Part shown: positions 1 through 9,093 of the stretch, in pieces
Layout of the letters: each line of letters starts with the position of its first letter
Position numbering within the stretch: position 1 is the first letter of the stretch
NCBI GenBank assembly: GCA_004796365.1
Contig: QZLE01000106.1
Span: forward strand, 1 to 47,443
DNA length: 47,443 nt
Direction of reading: 5' to 3'
From: Gammaproteobacteria bacterium
GTDB lineage: Bacteria > Pseudomonadota > Gammaproteobacteria > QZLD01
Translations under genes and position numbers: made by a program
The notes under the pieces: model-generated
The model's input: only the letters and a program-made list of their open reading frames with translations
What the model was told of the DNA's origin: nothing
Database searches by the model: none

Positions 1-2
1 AA

Positions 3-455
3 AACTATACTGGTATTGCCCCAAACGACCAAACGTATATTACTTTAAACTTTGATCAATTTGGGTCCTTAAGCACCATTGTTGACAATGGTAATGTTTG
101 GAATGAAATAGAGGCAACAGAATTTAGTCCCTTTACATTACCAGGAAAAGCAGATTTAGACATTAAACTTGATCTATCGTCTCTTACTCAATATGCAGCT
201 AACTTTTCTGTAACTTCGCTTGAACAAGATGGATATGAAGCTGGTGAATTTTCAGGGCTATCTATTAATTCACTAGGTCAACTTTCAGCTTCATTTGCAA
301 ATGATCAAACAGCTGTTCTTGGGCTAATAGCTGCTGCAAACTTTGAAAATCCTGATCTATTGGTCGCAGGTGAACTTGGCTTCTTTGACCCAGGAGAAAC
401 AGCAGTAATAACAACCGTTAGCGAAGCTGGGGATCAGGTTATTTCTACCCTATAA
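3..455 (+). CDS. FlgE-like flagellar hook protein, 3' end only
   Basis: The open frame enters from the left edge and stops at TAA 453-455, giving 150 residues. The stretch around residues 50-115 (SSLTQYAANFSVTSLEQDGY, followed by GEFSGLSINSLGQLSASFAN) closely resembles the D2/D1 part of flagellar hook protein FlgE, where a run of this kind precedes the last return through the D1 domain. After the ANFENPDLL motif, a normal FlgE continues for roughly 50-70 residues into the conserved flagellar basal-body C-terminal helix. Here the protein ends after about 30 unrelated acidic and hydrophobic residues. The other forward frames do not restore the missing helix. It may be a hook-like extracellular protein or a degraded copy. 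The next gene is gloA, not flgF, so it is not in the usual hook operon. Confidence 0.6.
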   Translation, partial: NYTGIAPNDQTYITLNFDQFGSLSTIVDNGNVWNEIEATEFSPFTLPGKADLDIKLDLSSLTQYAANFSVTSLEQDGYEAGEFSGLSINSLGQLSASFANDQTAVLGLIAAANFENPDLLVAGELGFFDPGETAVITTVSEAGDQVISTL

Positions 456-489
456 TACGTAGTTAAGAAAAAATACAATGGAGCAATAA

Positions 490-930
490 ATGCGCTATCT
501 ACACACTATGGTTAGAGTTAATAATCTCGATGAGTCCTTAGACTTTTACTGCAATAAGCTTGGATTAATTGAAGTTCGCCGCAAAGAGAGTGAAGCTGGC
601 CGCTTTACTCTGATTTTTCTCGCTGCCCCAGGCGATAAGGATAGAGCAGAAGGTGAATACTCCCCCCTTATTGAATTAACTTATAACTGGGATCCTGAAG
701 AGTACACAGGTGGGCGCAACTTTGGTCACCTTGCCTATGAGGTTGATAATATCTATAGCACCTGCCAAAAGCTTATGGATGCAGGCATTACAATTAACCG
801 CCCACCGCGTGATGGACGCATGGCATTTATCCGCTCTCCAGATGGGATATCTATAGAGTTATTACAAAAAGGTGATGCCCTGCAACCACAAAGCCCGTGG
901 AAAGAAATGGAAAACTGTGGAAGTTGGTAA
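490..930 (+). CDS. gloA: Lactoylglutathione lyase (glyoxalase I)
   Basis: This enzyme converts the hemithioacetal of methylglyoxal and glutathione to S-lactoylglutathione in the cytoplasm, detoxifying methylglyoxal. The 146-residue product is a single VOC-fold chain of about normal length for bacterial GloA. The four expected metal ligands are visible as His5 (LHTMVRV), Glu62 (IELTYNW), His80 (FGHLAYEV) and Glu123 (SIELLQ). The ATG at 490 is preceded by GGAG at 480-483, a good ribosome binding site. The gene is convergent with the following solute-binding protein, with only 14 bases between the stops and no visible terminator. About 20 residues after the fold ([14 protein letters not shown]) form a short tail of no recognised function. 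Confidence 0.93.
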   Translation: MRYLHTMVRVNNLDESLDFYCNKLGLIEVRRKESEAGRFTLIFLAAPGDKDRAEGEYSPLIELTYNWDPEEYTGGRNFGHLAYEVDNIYSTCQKLMDAGITINRPPRDGRMAFIRSPDGISIELLQKGDALQPQSPWKEMENCGSW

Positions 931-944
931 ACCCTTGCTTAAAA

Positions 945-1643
945 CTAGTTGCATTTTCCCAATGCCGAATTAAATTTCTGCAAGAAAAGATGGTTTTTCT
1001 TCAAAAACTCTTTTGACCAGTACACTCCAAGAATATTGGATTTTAGAGTGTAAATATTATAGTCACTAAGCTTACCACCCTTAGCCATAATTGCACTTTC
1101 AGCCGCCTTGTCGGTCGATAACACAACATCAATTTTCTTATTATCTAAAAATTGAAAAACTTCCTTAAGGTCTACAGAAGTTGCTCCAATTTTATAGCCA
1201 TTACTTTGCAGCCAAGTTTGGGTATTACTACCTAGCAGGGCTGTAGTTTTGGCAAGGGTTTTGAATTGTGGCTTTTCGGGATTTAGCAGGTTTTCCTTTA
1301 GAAGATACCAATTCCATTTCTGATCAGCCACCTTATCGGATATGGTTGCATATTCAGATCTCTCTTTGTTTGGTGATGCAGAAAAAAACGCATCAGCATA
1401 ACCGGACTTGACCTCTTTTTGCGCACGACGCCATGGATAAACTTTAAATTCAAATGGTTTACCCATCTTTTCTAGTGCACAGCTAACCTTCTCAGCAGCT
1501 ATACCTGAAAGACCACTACCAGTATCTATCTGATAGGGTGGCCAGTTTTGAGTTGCCAGAACAATAGTTTCTTCAGCCTTTGCAGATACTGCGCCGGCAA
1601 TAGACAAAGAAAAGCACAAAAACGTTAATGAGTTTAGTTTCAT
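945..1643 (-). CDS. Periplasmic solute-binding protein, family 3 (SBP_bac_3-like)
   Basis: The 232-residue product has a Sec signal peptide with likely cleavage after Ala23 (SAKA/EE). The mature start ETIVLATQNWPPYQ is typical of family 3 amino-acid-type binding proteins, and the length is usual for the fold. The middle (YPWRRAQKEVKSGYADAFFS) resembles the YP(W)xR motif of a subgroup often encoded alone in Gammaproteobacteria. No permease or ATPase gene lies beside it, so it may serve a distant transporter or have a sensing or orphan role. Its ligand cannot be read from the sequence. The 133 bases upstream (1644-1776) separate it from recD and are AT-rich, so it probably has its own promoter. 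Confidence 0.75.
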   Translation of the reverse strand: MKLNSLTFLCFSLSIAGAVSAKAEETIVLATQNWPPYQIDTGSGLSGIAAEKVSCALEKMGKPFEFKVYPWRRAQKEVKSGYADAFFSASPNKERSEYATISDKVADQKWNWYLLKENLLNPEKPQFKTLAKTTALLGSNTQTWLQSNGYKIGATSVDLKEVFQFLDNKKIDVVLSTDKAAESAIMAKGGKLSDYNIYTLKSNILGVYWSKEFLKKNHLFLQKFNSALGKCN

Positions 1644-1776
1644 ATAGTTTCTATTCGAGTTTTATGAAAATAGTAATATCACAACACACTCTTATTAAAG
1701 CACATTCAAATATATAATCCACTTCTATACAACATATTTGTTATATGCTTGGCATTTCATCCTAAAATAACAATTG

Positions 1777-3651
1777 TTAGATTAACTGCTGCTGAAGTAG
1801 AGAATTTCTAGTTATTTTTGTTTCTATTGTACTCTTAATTACGTCCTTTCCTCCCCAAATTTCCACACTCTTTCTTGCTCTGGTTATCGCGGTATAAAGT
1901 AATTCTTTTGACATGTACTCGGCATATTGTTCGGGCAAGACTACCAATACATTATCAAATTCAGAACCTTGGCTCTTATGAACTGTCATTGCAAACACAG
2001 TTTCAAATGCCGGTAGTTTGGCTAATAAAAAACGTTTTACCCCACCCCCGGCACCTGAAATGGCATCTGAATTAACATCTGGGAAATACGCTTTAAGCTG
2101 TCCAGAGTCGCTCAAAATAATACCTATATCGCCATTATACAGGCCTATTCTGTAATCATTTTCCGTGATCATAATTGGCTGACCATGATAATACCTGGAC
2201 GTTGTATTAATAAGTCCGGAACGCTGTAATCGATCCTGAATCAGGCGATTCAAATTATAAATACCGAAGACACCATCACGTATAGGACTTAATACCTGGA
2301 ATTTTGACAATAACTCCAAGGCCTGCTTAGGTGTTTCTGCCTTAAGATAGGCACGATAATAATCCAGGTTGATACTATCGACCAAAGCTTTAAGATTTGA
2401 TGCTCCTGTGTTCCTCCAGAAGATATCTTTATATCTGTCATTATTAAATGCAGAAATAAAATCATCTGGCCTTTTTTCATTTGTAGCTCGCGCCAAGCAC
2501 CCTATACCGCTGTTTTCAGTGAATCTATAGCTTTTTTTCAAACTAACTACACAGTCGCCAAGAACATGATCTTGTAGCGGCCATGCCTCTTCTAACCCAT
2601 TACCTTCAAAGCCAAAATCTTTAAGGTTGATACCAAATTCATCCGTAAATATTTGCCTGCGTTCCTCAGAAAACCGACTTTGCATTCCAGTAACGCATAT
2701 ATCAGCCAGCACGCTACCTGATTCAACAGAGGCCAACTGATTCATATCCCCTAAAAATATTATCTGCGCTTGCTCAGGCATTGCTTGCATCAATTTGGAC
2801 ATCATTGCCAAATCAATCATTGAGGCCTCGTCGACCACCAGAAGATCCAGATCTATTTTATTTGTAGCATTATATCGACACTCAGACTTATAAGGAGATG
2901 CGCCAAGCAGACGGTGTAACGTAAGTACAATATCGGGAATGCGCTGCTGTATCGACATATCAAGATCAAGCTCGTTCTTTGCATTGTTAATTGATTCAGT
3001 AAGGCGATTGGCCGCCTTACCGGTTGGTGCAGCCAGCACAATCTTCTTTTCAACATTTGAATGCTGCTCAGCAAACAATGCAAGAATCTTAGCCACCGTT
3101 GTGGTTTTACCGGTGCCAGGCCCGCCGGTTATAACCGTGAACCGGTTCATTAATGCAGATACTGCTGCTACCATCTGCCAGTCGGTTTCATCACCGGTTT
3201 TGGGGAAATAATGACCAACACCATGCTTTAACTGTTCTAAGTCAACCTTAGGACGACTACTGGCAAACTTGTTTACATCACTAGCCAGGCGAAGCTCGTA
3301 ATCCCAATATCTGGTCAGGAAAAGATAATTATTATCTACCAACCTCAGCGGCGCTGATCTACCGTTTGTACTGACCAGAGCAGACTCGTTTAATGCTTCC
3401 AACCACTGCTGCAATGGCGGTGTATTTAGTTTTACATCTATGGAATTTTCAACTATCAGTGATTCACTTTGCTCGTTAAGGTCAACACATACATCGCCTT
3501 TTCCCAGATTGTTATTTACCAACAATGCCGCAAGCAATACATCATCCCTTACTTCTGGTTCTATGGTCTTTAAAAATCGTAAAAAATGCAGATCGATATA
3601 GCGTATATCACCGTTATCAGCCAATTTTTCTATTTGATTCAATAAATCCAT
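1777..3651 (-). CDS. recD: Exodeoxyribonuclease V alpha subunit RecD
   Basis: RecD is the 5'-3' helicase of the RecBCD complex, which processes double-strand DNA ends for recombination. The 624-residue protein is of normal length. The superfamily 1 motifs are present: Walker A GGPGTGKT at about 176-183, Walker B LLVVDEASMID at about 270-280, and the C-terminal motif VFAMTVHKSQGSEF followed by LLYTAITRARKSVEIW. The N-terminal domain that contacts RecC is also present. The start is ATG at 3651. recB and recC are not adjacent: truD lies upstream and a solute-binding protein downstream, so recD is separated from its partners or they lie outside the window. RecD2-type helicases are longer and lack this N terminus, so RecD is preferred. 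Confidence 0.92.
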   Translation of the reverse strand: MDLLNQIEKLADNGDIRYIDLHFLRFLKTIEPEVRDDVLLAALLVNNNLGKGDVCVDLNEQSESLIVENSIDVKLNTPPLQQWLEALNESALVSTNGRSAPLRLVDNNYLFLTRYWDYELRLASDVNKFASSRPKVDLEQLKHGVGHYFPKTGDETDWQMVAAVSALMNRFTVITGGPGTGKTTTVAKILALFAEQHSNVEKKIVLAAPTGKAANRLTESINNAKNELDLDMSIQQRIPDIVLTLHRLLGASPYKSECRYNATNKIDLDLLVVDEASMIDLAMMSKLMQAMPEQAQIIFLGDMNQLASVESGSVLADICVTGMQSRFSEERRQIFTDEFGINLKDFGFEGNGLEEAWPLQDHVLGDCVVSLKKSYRFTENSGIGCLARATNEKRPDDFISAFNNDRYKDIFWRNTGASNLKALVDSINLDYYRAYLKAETPKQALELLSKFQVLSPIRDGVFGIYNLNRLIQDRLQRSGLINTTSRYYHGQPIMITENDYRIGLYNGDIGIILSDSGQLKAYFPDVNSDAISGAGGGVKRFLLAKLPAFETVFAMTVHKSQGSEFDNVLVVLPEQYAEYMSKELLYTAITRARKSVEIWGGKDVIKSTIETKITRNSLLQQQLI

Positions 3652-3740
3652 TTATTTCATTCTTCCAAATCAGATTCCGGCCATAAATATATACTCGTGT
3701 TGCTAATCAAGCCAGATTTTCAATCAGCGTGGGAAAATAA

Positions 3741-4784
3741 CTAAATTTTCACTATCTCTCGCAAAACCACAGTAGCATAGGCACCTGTCTTAAGAGCAAA
3801 GGAAAATCTGACAACACCTGCAGAAGCCTGCTCAACAACCAAATCTATAATCCTTAACCGCATTGCCCTGCGTTCCAACTTCATATTGTTGTTTTTGCAT
3901 CCAAGCGCTAATTTGGGATTTTCCTCTACAACAGAAGATTCGACTTGAAATGGCGCGCCCGAGGTCTTAAATTCACCGGAACCAAAAAGCGCAGCAGCAG
4001 GATGGATATCCATCGACTCTAGCCGCAAAAGCGTTAGATCATCCAGATCTTCAACAGCAAAAATCGAATTATTATCATCAAATATTGCAACATCGCCGGA
4101 CAATAATTTGTTCCAGTTTTTTTGCTGCACTCTGCGACTCAGAATCTCATTAAACAGATACGATCTAGCAGAAGATAATACTATGCCACGCTCTGCTTTA
4201 GTTTTAGGTTTATATTCTCCATTGAATATATGCATAGCTTTTTCAATATTGCCGCAATCATTACCAAAACGTTGATCACCAAAATAATTAGGTACACCTC
4301 TTTCAGAAATCAATTGTGCGATATCTTTTATATTTGCAAAATCACCATCAAACTCACGAACAGTTATCTCAAACCGGTTTTGCTTGATTACACCGCGACG
4401 CAGTTTCTTTCTATTGCGACTGATTTCAAGAACACTGATCTGCTCATCGTTCAGTTTCTGCCAATCAAACTCTGTTTTACCCGGCACCCTTATGCTGAAC
4501 CATTGACGGGTAACTGCGTTTTTATCCTTAAGTCCGGCATAACCCACGTCCATAAATTTTACATTGGCAAAACGCGCTAATTGCTTGGCTACTTGCTCGG
4601 TATTCAATCCGCGCTTTTCAATTCGAAGAAACACGTTTTCCCCTTCACCGTCAGGGGTAAAAGACAGTTCTTCATCAACGATAAAATCTTCGGGGATTAC
4701 ACGAAACTTTGCTTTTCCACAAATGGAATCATAAGCGGTCGGCAGGTTTTGCCACCAATTGGTCATGTTGGAGTATTTGGTCAT
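3741..4784 (-). CDS. truD: tRNA pseudouridine(13) synthase TruD
   Basis: TruD isomerises U13 of tRNA(Glu) to pseudouridine. The 347-residue protein has the catalytic motif VGYAGLKDKNAVTRQWFS, with the presumed nucleophile Asp87, and the later family motif PNYFGDQRFG followed by GNIEKA. The TRUD insertion domain follows, with RSYLFNEILSRRV marking the return to the catalytic domain. The ATG at 4784 has no clear ribosome binding site. Met7 (MTNWWQ) is a possible alternative start, because many TruD proteins begin close to the NLP/AYG segment. The stop codon of the amidase gene lies 16 bases upstream, so the two are probably co-transcribed. In E. coli truD sits with surE and ispDF, so this order is different. 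Confidence 0.93.
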   Translation of the reverse strand: MTKYSNMTNWWQNLPTAYDSICGKAKFRVIPEDFIVDEELSFTPDGEGENVFLRIEKRGLNTEQVAKQLARFANVKFMDVGYAGLKDKNAVTRQWFSIRVPGKTEFDWQKLNDEQISVLEISRNRKKLRRGVIKQNRFEITVREFDGDFANIKDIAQLISERGVPNYFGDQRFGNDCGNIEKAMHIFNGEYKPKTKAERGIVLSSARSYLFNEILSRRVQQKNWNKLLSGDVAIFDDNNSIFAVEDLDDLTLLRLESMDIHPAAALFGSGEFKTSGAPFQVESSVVEENPKLALGCKNNNMKLERRAMRLRIIDLVVEQASAGVVRFSFALKTGAYATVVLREIVKI

Positions 4785-4799
4785 ATTGGGAAGTATATT

Positions 4800-6116
4800 T
4801 TAACTTCCGGCAGGAATAAACAACGCATCCCCAACTCTCAGACGATCACCCTTAAGTGAGTTGGCACGCTTTATATCAGACGTACTAACCTTATAGCGCT
4901 TGGCTATGCTGGATATGGTATCACCCCGCGCAACAACATACTGTTCACCATACTGTTTGACACGCGCAATACCGGTCTTCTTATAATATCTTTTTACCCC
5001 GGAAGTAATCGCTTTTGCCAACTTAAACTGATGTTTAGACGAATTCAGCGACCTCTCTTCCCTTGGGTTGGATATATAACCCAATTCAACCAAAATCGAA
5101 GGGATATCTGGTGATTTAAGTACCACAAACCCAGCCTTCTCCACCTTCTTTGTGTGTAATTTGCTAACTTTTTTAATCTCTTTAAATACGTTGCGAGCAA
5201 GATCAGTACTTGCATCCAGTGTTGCTGACTGGGACAAGTCAAGCAATACTGATGCCAGCATATCGTCCTTATCGTCGATACTTACACCGCCAACAAGGTC
5301 AGATGCATTCTCTTTTTTGGCCAGCCATTTTGCTGCCTCGGTAGAAGCACCACGATTCGATAGTGTATACACTGACGCTCCATTGACACGTTTATCTCTG
5401 AATGCATCGGCATGCAGGGATATAAACATATCTGCCTGATATTTACGCGCAATATTCATCCGTTTCCGCAATGGCAAATAATAATCACCTTTGCGAGTAA
5501 GATAGGCCTTCATTCCTGGCTGCTTATTTATCTGCGCAGCAAGCTTTTTACCTACCGCCAGCACAACCTTCTTTTCGTAAACACGTGATGGACCAACAGC
5601 TCCTGGGTCTTCACCGCCATGTCCAGGATCAATAACCACCACAAAGTCACGCTGTTTGGCTACAGCCTTTTTGGCGGTTTTCACCGGCTCGGTCTTCTTT
5701 ACCTTCTGCGATGTCTGCAGGTCTACAACTAACCTGTGACCGTACTTTTCATTTGGTTTTACCAAAAAACTCTTAATCTTGACCTTTTCAGAAAGATCTA
5801 GCACCAGACGATAGTTCTTTTTATTTCGAACCGCACCGCGCACGCCCTTAAGCACGCCTTTTTTCAACATACTGTTTTTAAGAATCTTTTTATTAACAGA
5901 AGTATCTTTTAGGTCTATAACCACCCTATCAGGGCCAGACAGGCGAAAGATCTTATGTTCTACCGGCTTAGAGATATCTAGAACCACACGAGTGTTATCT
6001 GGCGCAGACCATAGTCTAATACCGCTGACACTTTTTTTACTTGCAGAAAATACTGGTGTGGAAACCACCATTGAGAGGATTATTGTTATAAATATGCCTA
6101 GCGTTTTCTTCAACAC
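4800..6116 (-). CDS. amiB: N-acetylmuramoyl-L-alanine amidase with AMIN and LysM domains (AmiB/AmiC type)
   Basis: This periplasmic zinc amidase cleaves the bond between N-acetylmuramic acid and L-alanine during daughter-cell separation. The 438 residues comprise a Sec signal peptide (about 1-25), an AMIN domain (about 28-135) that targets peptidoglycan at the septum, a basic linker, an Amidase_3 domain (about 157-385) starting VVVIDPGHGGEDPGAVG with the zinc ligand at about His166 and later SLHAD and VELGYISN, and one LysM repeat (about 390-436). The LysM tail is typical of AmiB in gammaproteobacteria. The start codon is GTG at 6116 with GGAA nine bases upstream. In E. coli the order is nnr-tsaE-amiB-mutL. 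Here tsaE is the upstream neighbour, mutL is replaced by truD, and nnr is 14 kb away. Confidence 0.93.
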   Translation of the reverse strand: MLKKTLGIFITIILSMVVSTPVFSASKKSVSGIRLWSAPDNTRVVLDISKPVEHKIFRLSGPDRVVIDLKDTSVNKKILKNSMLKKGVLKGVRGAVRNKKNYRLVLDLSEKVKIKSFLVKPNEKYGHRLVVDLQTSQKVKKTEPVKTAKKAVAKQRDFVVVIDPGHGGEDPGAVGPSRVYEKKVVLAVGKKLAAQINKQPGMKAYLTRKGDYYLPLRKRMNIARKYQADMFISLHADAFRDKRVNGASVYTLSNRGASTEAAKWLAKKENASDLVGGVSIDDKDDMLASVLLDLSQSATLDASTDLARNVFKEIKKVSKLHTKKVEKAGFVVLKSPDIPSILVELGYISNPREERSLNSSKHQFKLAKAITSGVKRYYKKTGIARVKQYGEQYVVARGDTISSIAKRYKVSTSDIKRANSLKGDRLRVGDALFIPAGS

Positions 6117-6269
6117 AACTATAATTCCATGTTTTTTTTAGCACTACACACAAACGCGTTATTTATAATATATTAACAAACCATTATCATGGTCTTTCAA
6201 ATTCAAAAACAAGCATATTTTTCTATAAACTCAGTTAGATATAGATTGTTCTTAAACTTACTATGAAGT

Positions 6270-6743
6270 TTATTCTGTAAATAAAGAAAAATCTATCTTT
6301 TCTAACAATGTGGCACCTTTTTTTGTGTTAGGCGTCACATTAAATATCCGTCCAGCACCATTAACAGAGATAAAAAACTGAATATCCGGGTCATAAATTG
6401 CTCCATGCCCCTTCTCCGGCCATTCGATAAAAAAGGTATGCTCTGCTATATCTAAGTCCCTGATTCCTATAAATTCCAGCTCTTCAGGGTCTTCCAGGCG
6501 GTAAAGGTCAAAATGGTAAAACTCGAACCCTTTTAGGTCGTAGTTTTCCATCAAGGTATAGGTTGGGCTGCGAACTGCACCTTCATGCCCCATAGCACGC
6601 AAAAAAGCACGCACAAATGCAGTTTTACCAGCACCTAAATCCCCATCAAGGTGAAATACCAACGCCTCACTGAAGTGCTGAGCAAATTTCTGCGCCAACA
6701 ATTCAGTCATAGATTCATTTTTTATGTGGAGTTTGTAGGTCAT
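6270..6743 (-). CDS. tsaE: tRNA threonylcarbamoyladenosine biosynthesis ATPase TsaE
   Basis: TsaE is the ATPase of the TsaB-TsaD-TsaE complex that makes t6A at position 37 of ANN-decoding tRNAs. The 157-residue length is standard. The P-loop GDLGAGKT is at about 34-41, the switch-like SPTYTLMENY at about 59-68, and the FYHFDLYRLEDPEELEFIG and FIEWPEKG motifs are all conserved. The ATG is at 6743. It lies upstream of the amidase gene with a 153-base gap (6117-6269), the usual partnership, although in many relatives the spacing is shorter. The amidase may therefore have its own promoter. Confidence 0.95.
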   Translation of the reverse strand: MTYKLHIKNESMTELLAQKFAQHFSEALVFHLDGDLGAGKTAFVRAFLRAMGHEGAVRSPTYTLMENYDLKGFEFYHFDLYRLEDPEELEFIGIRDLDIAEHTFFIEWPEKGHGAIYDPDIQFFISVNGAGRIFNVTPNTKKGATLLEKIDFSLFTE

Positions 6744-6767
6744 AAATCAGGCATTTATATAATTATT

Positions 6768-6793
6768 ATCATTCCCGCGAAAGCGGGAATGAT
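6768..6793. repeat. 11-bp stem with GAAA tetraloop, dispersed-repeat type hairpin
   Basis: Bases 6768-6778 pair perfectly with 6783-6793 around a GAAA loop; the core is ATTCCCGC-GAAA-GCGGGAAT. Palindromes with this core are scattered through many proteobacterial genomes as small repeats. It sits in the 102-base gap between iorB and tsaE (both minus). On that strand it is followed by an A/T-rich run without a strong T tract, so it may also act as a weak terminator or 3' stabiliser for iorAB. Confidence 0.7.
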
Positions 6794-6845
6794 GTGCTAT
6801 CTATTCAGAATAACGGCCTTCGCCGATATGAGCGCGTATTCACAA

Positions 6846-7421
6846 CTAAACGTTAGCAGCCTCTCGCGCCGCTGCAAAGATGTCCAGGTTCTTCTGGATT
6901 AAATCCTCTTTCTTTCCCTGAAACTGCGTCTTAATCGCTTCAGTCAAAGTTTCCTCTGAAAGCGGAAGAAACGGTGAAGCCGCACCAAGCATCGCCATAT
7001 TCAATGCTTTTTTCGTTCCACCTTCTGCCGCAATGGTGCTGCCGTCAAAGATAAATGTGTCCGCTGCATTTTCCAGCTGCTGCTTTACCTCTTCAAGATC
7101 TGGGTAGTTAGGAATATTCACCACCGGCTCAACATTGGCGATAACCTTGCCACCTTCCTTAAGGAAAGGAATGTATCTAAGTGCCTCCATTGGTTCCATT
7201 GCAAGAATCATATCTGCCTTTTTTAAAGGGATAACATCTGAGCAAATCTCACCATCAGAAATACGGAAGTGAGAATGAACTGCACCACCACGCTGCGCCA
7301 TGCCGTGAATTTCTGACTGACGTACCTGCAGATCTTCACCGATACATGCCTTACCTAATACCATGGCGATAGCCAGAATCCCCTGGCCACCAACTCCTGA
7401 AATAATAATGTCGTATTTCAT
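6846..7421 (-). CDS. iorB: Indolepyruvate oxidoreductase subunit beta
   Basis: IorB is the smaller subunit of the enzyme that oxidatively decarboxylates aryl-pyruvates (indolepyruvate, phenylpyruvate, hydroxyphenylpyruvate) to the aryl-acetyl-CoA with a low-potential electron acceptor. The 191 residues form a single domain of the pyruvate:ferredoxin oxidoreductase gamma type, starting IISGVGGQGILAIAMVLG, followed by SEIHGMAQRGGAVHSHFRI, both hallmark motifs. The ATG is at 7421. The gene follows iorA by 33 bases on the same strand and is clearly part of the same transcript. It carries no iron-sulfur cysteine motif, as expected for this subunit. Confidence 0.93.
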   Translation of the reverse strand: MKYDIIISGVGGQGILAIAMVLGKACIGEDLQVRQSEIHGMAQRGGAVHSHFRISDGEICSDVIPLKKADMILAMEPMEALRYIPFLKEGGKVIANVEPVVNIPNYPDLEEVKQQLENAADTFIFDGSTIAAEGGTKKALNMAMLGAASPFLPLSEETLTEAIKTQFQGKKEDLIQKNLDIFAAAREAANV

Positions 7422-7454
7422 TTTTTTGCCTTATTCGTGTTTAGTTTCTAGGGA

Positions 7455-9047
7455 TTAGTTGCTGCGTCTAATCTGAATACAAGGTCGACGCGCGATAATA
7501 ACTGAAACTCCGTCCTGATCTATCGCCTTTTTCAGAGTCACAGTGTTCTCTTCATGATTTTTTGGCAATGGATTAAGAACATGTACGTTCTCTGGATTTA
7601 CCCCGCAACCATTAACAAGCTTATCCAGAATACCGTTGGCTACGATAGAGTCCTGGGTTCCAGTCATCGCTGTTGTATCGTTATCAAGGATAAGCACAAC
7701 CATTTTGGTGTTTTCATAGCACGCGTCCAGCAGGCCAGTGATACCTGAGTGACCAAAAGTAGAATCGCCGATTACTGCCAGTGATGGATGTACACCGGCG
7801 TCAGCTGCACCTTTTGCCATGGTTATGGATGCCCCCATATCAACAGTGGTGTGAATCGCGTTGTATGGAGGAAGTGCACCAAGGGTATAGCAACCAATAT
7901 CTGCAAACACACGGGTATTCGCATCTGCTGCTATAATTTCATTGATAAAGTTATAGCTATCGATATGCGGACAGGCTTTACAAAGCTGCGGTGGACGTGG
8001 CTTACATACTTCTGGAAGCTGAGCCACTCCCTCTGTAGCTATGCCCAGTGCTTTAGCAACAGCATCAGGGTTCAATTCACCGGTACGTGGCAAGGTACCA
8101 TCCAGACGTCCGCTGATCTTAAGATCGTTTGGCAGAATGCCACAGGCCATCTCTTCAATAAACGGAGCTCCCTCTTCCACAAATAAAATCTTGTCGCACT
8201 TAGAAAAGATTTCTTGAATCTGCTGTGCAGGTATTGGGTATTGTCTGACAGCCAGATATGGATATGGAATTGCATCTCTGCCACCAAACAGCTCTGCTAC
8301 ATAATTGATAGCGATGCCGGTAGCAATAATTCCCATCTCGCTGTTTTCTGCCCCAAGATTTAGAGTGTTATATTCAGAGCTATTAGACAGGCTGGTTAAT
8401 TCTTTCTGCTTTTCGATAAGCGCATCGTAGTTTCTTCTAGCATTTGCCGGAAGCAGGATAAATTGCCTATCATCTTCAGGGTACTGAATCTCATTTTGCT
8501 GCAGTTTGTCCTTGCGGATAACATTACCACGCGAGTGCGCAAGACGCGTTGTAAGGCGGATAATTACCGGCAGCTTCATTTTTTCGGAAAGTTCGAATCC
8601 GGCAAAAACCATGTCGTAAGCTTCCTGCTGATTTGCAGGCTCAAGTAGGGGGACACCGGCAAACTTGGCATAGAAACGGGTATCCTGCTCATTCTGACTG
8701 GAATGCATCGAAGGGTCATCAGCCACAATAACAATTAGCCCACCATTCGCACCAGTAATAGCAGAGTTTACGAATGCATCAGCCGCAACATTAAGACCAA
8801 CATGTTTCATACATGCGATAGCTCTTTTACCGGCATAGCTCATACCCAAGGCTTCTTCCATAGCAGTTTTTTCGTTACTGCTCCAGTCACAGTGAACACT
8901 ATTTTCTGCGGTTTCTGGCAGACTTTGGATATATTCAAGGATTTCAGTAGATGGGGTACCTGGATAAGCGTAGGCTCCGGATATACCGGCATCAAGCGCA
9001 CCTTGCGCTAAAGCCTCGTCTCCCAGAAAAAGTTCTGATTTATTCAT
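7455..9047 (-). CDS. iorA: Indolepyruvate oxidoreductase subunit alpha, lacking the C-terminal ferredoxin domain
   Basis: IorA is the thiamine-diphosphate subunit of the aryl-pyruvate oxidoreductase. The frame is open back to 9164, but ATG 9047 (MNKSELFLGDEALAQGALDAG) is preferred: it matches the family N terminus and has AGGGA about nine bases upstream. The extra 39 residues have no ribosome binding site. The protein is then 530 residues, with an N-terminal pyrimidine domain, a transketolase-like C-terminal region, LCKACPH before the TPP domain, and the TPP motif GDSTFGHSG followed by DNDTTAMTG. Many archaeal and anaerobe IorA proteins carry a further C-terminal domain with two 4Fe-4S motifs just after the ARRPC segment. 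Here the chain ends nine residues after that segment at IQIRRSN, so electrons must leave by another route. Divergent from the CoA ligase gene. Confidence 0.93.
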   Translation of the reverse strand: MNKSELFLGDEALAQGALDAGISGAYAYPGTPSTEILEYIQSLPETAENSVHCDWSSNEKTAMEEALGMSYAGKRAIACMKHVGLNVAADAFVNSAITGANGGLIVIVADDPSMHSSQNEQDTRFYAKFAGVPLLEPANQQEAYDMVFAGFELSEKMKLPVIIRLTTRLAHSRGNVIRKDKLQQNEIQYPEDDRQFILLPANARRNYDALIEKQKELTSLSNSSEYNTLNLGAENSEMGIIATGIAINYVAELFGGRDAIPYPYLAVRQYPIPAQQIQEIFSKCDKILFVEEGAPFIEEMACGILPNDLKISGRLDGTLPRTGELNPDAVAKALGIATEGVAQLPEVCKPRPPQLCKACPHIDSYNFINEIIAADANTRVFADIGCYTLGALPPYNAIHTTVDMGASITMAKGAADAGVHPSLAVIGDSTFGHSGITGLLDACYENTKMVVLILDNDTTAMTGTQDSIVANGILDKLVNGCGVNPENVHVLNPLPKNHEENTVTLKKAIDQDGVSVIIARRPCIQIRRSN

Positions 9048-9093
9048 TCGTACAGTTCCCTGCAGTTTATGATTAAAAGATGCTGTGTTAACA

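Noticed and set aside
360-455. Frameshift restoring a normal FlgE C terminus
   Set aside because: Translation of the two other forward frames in this segment gives early stops and no resemblance to the conserved helix.
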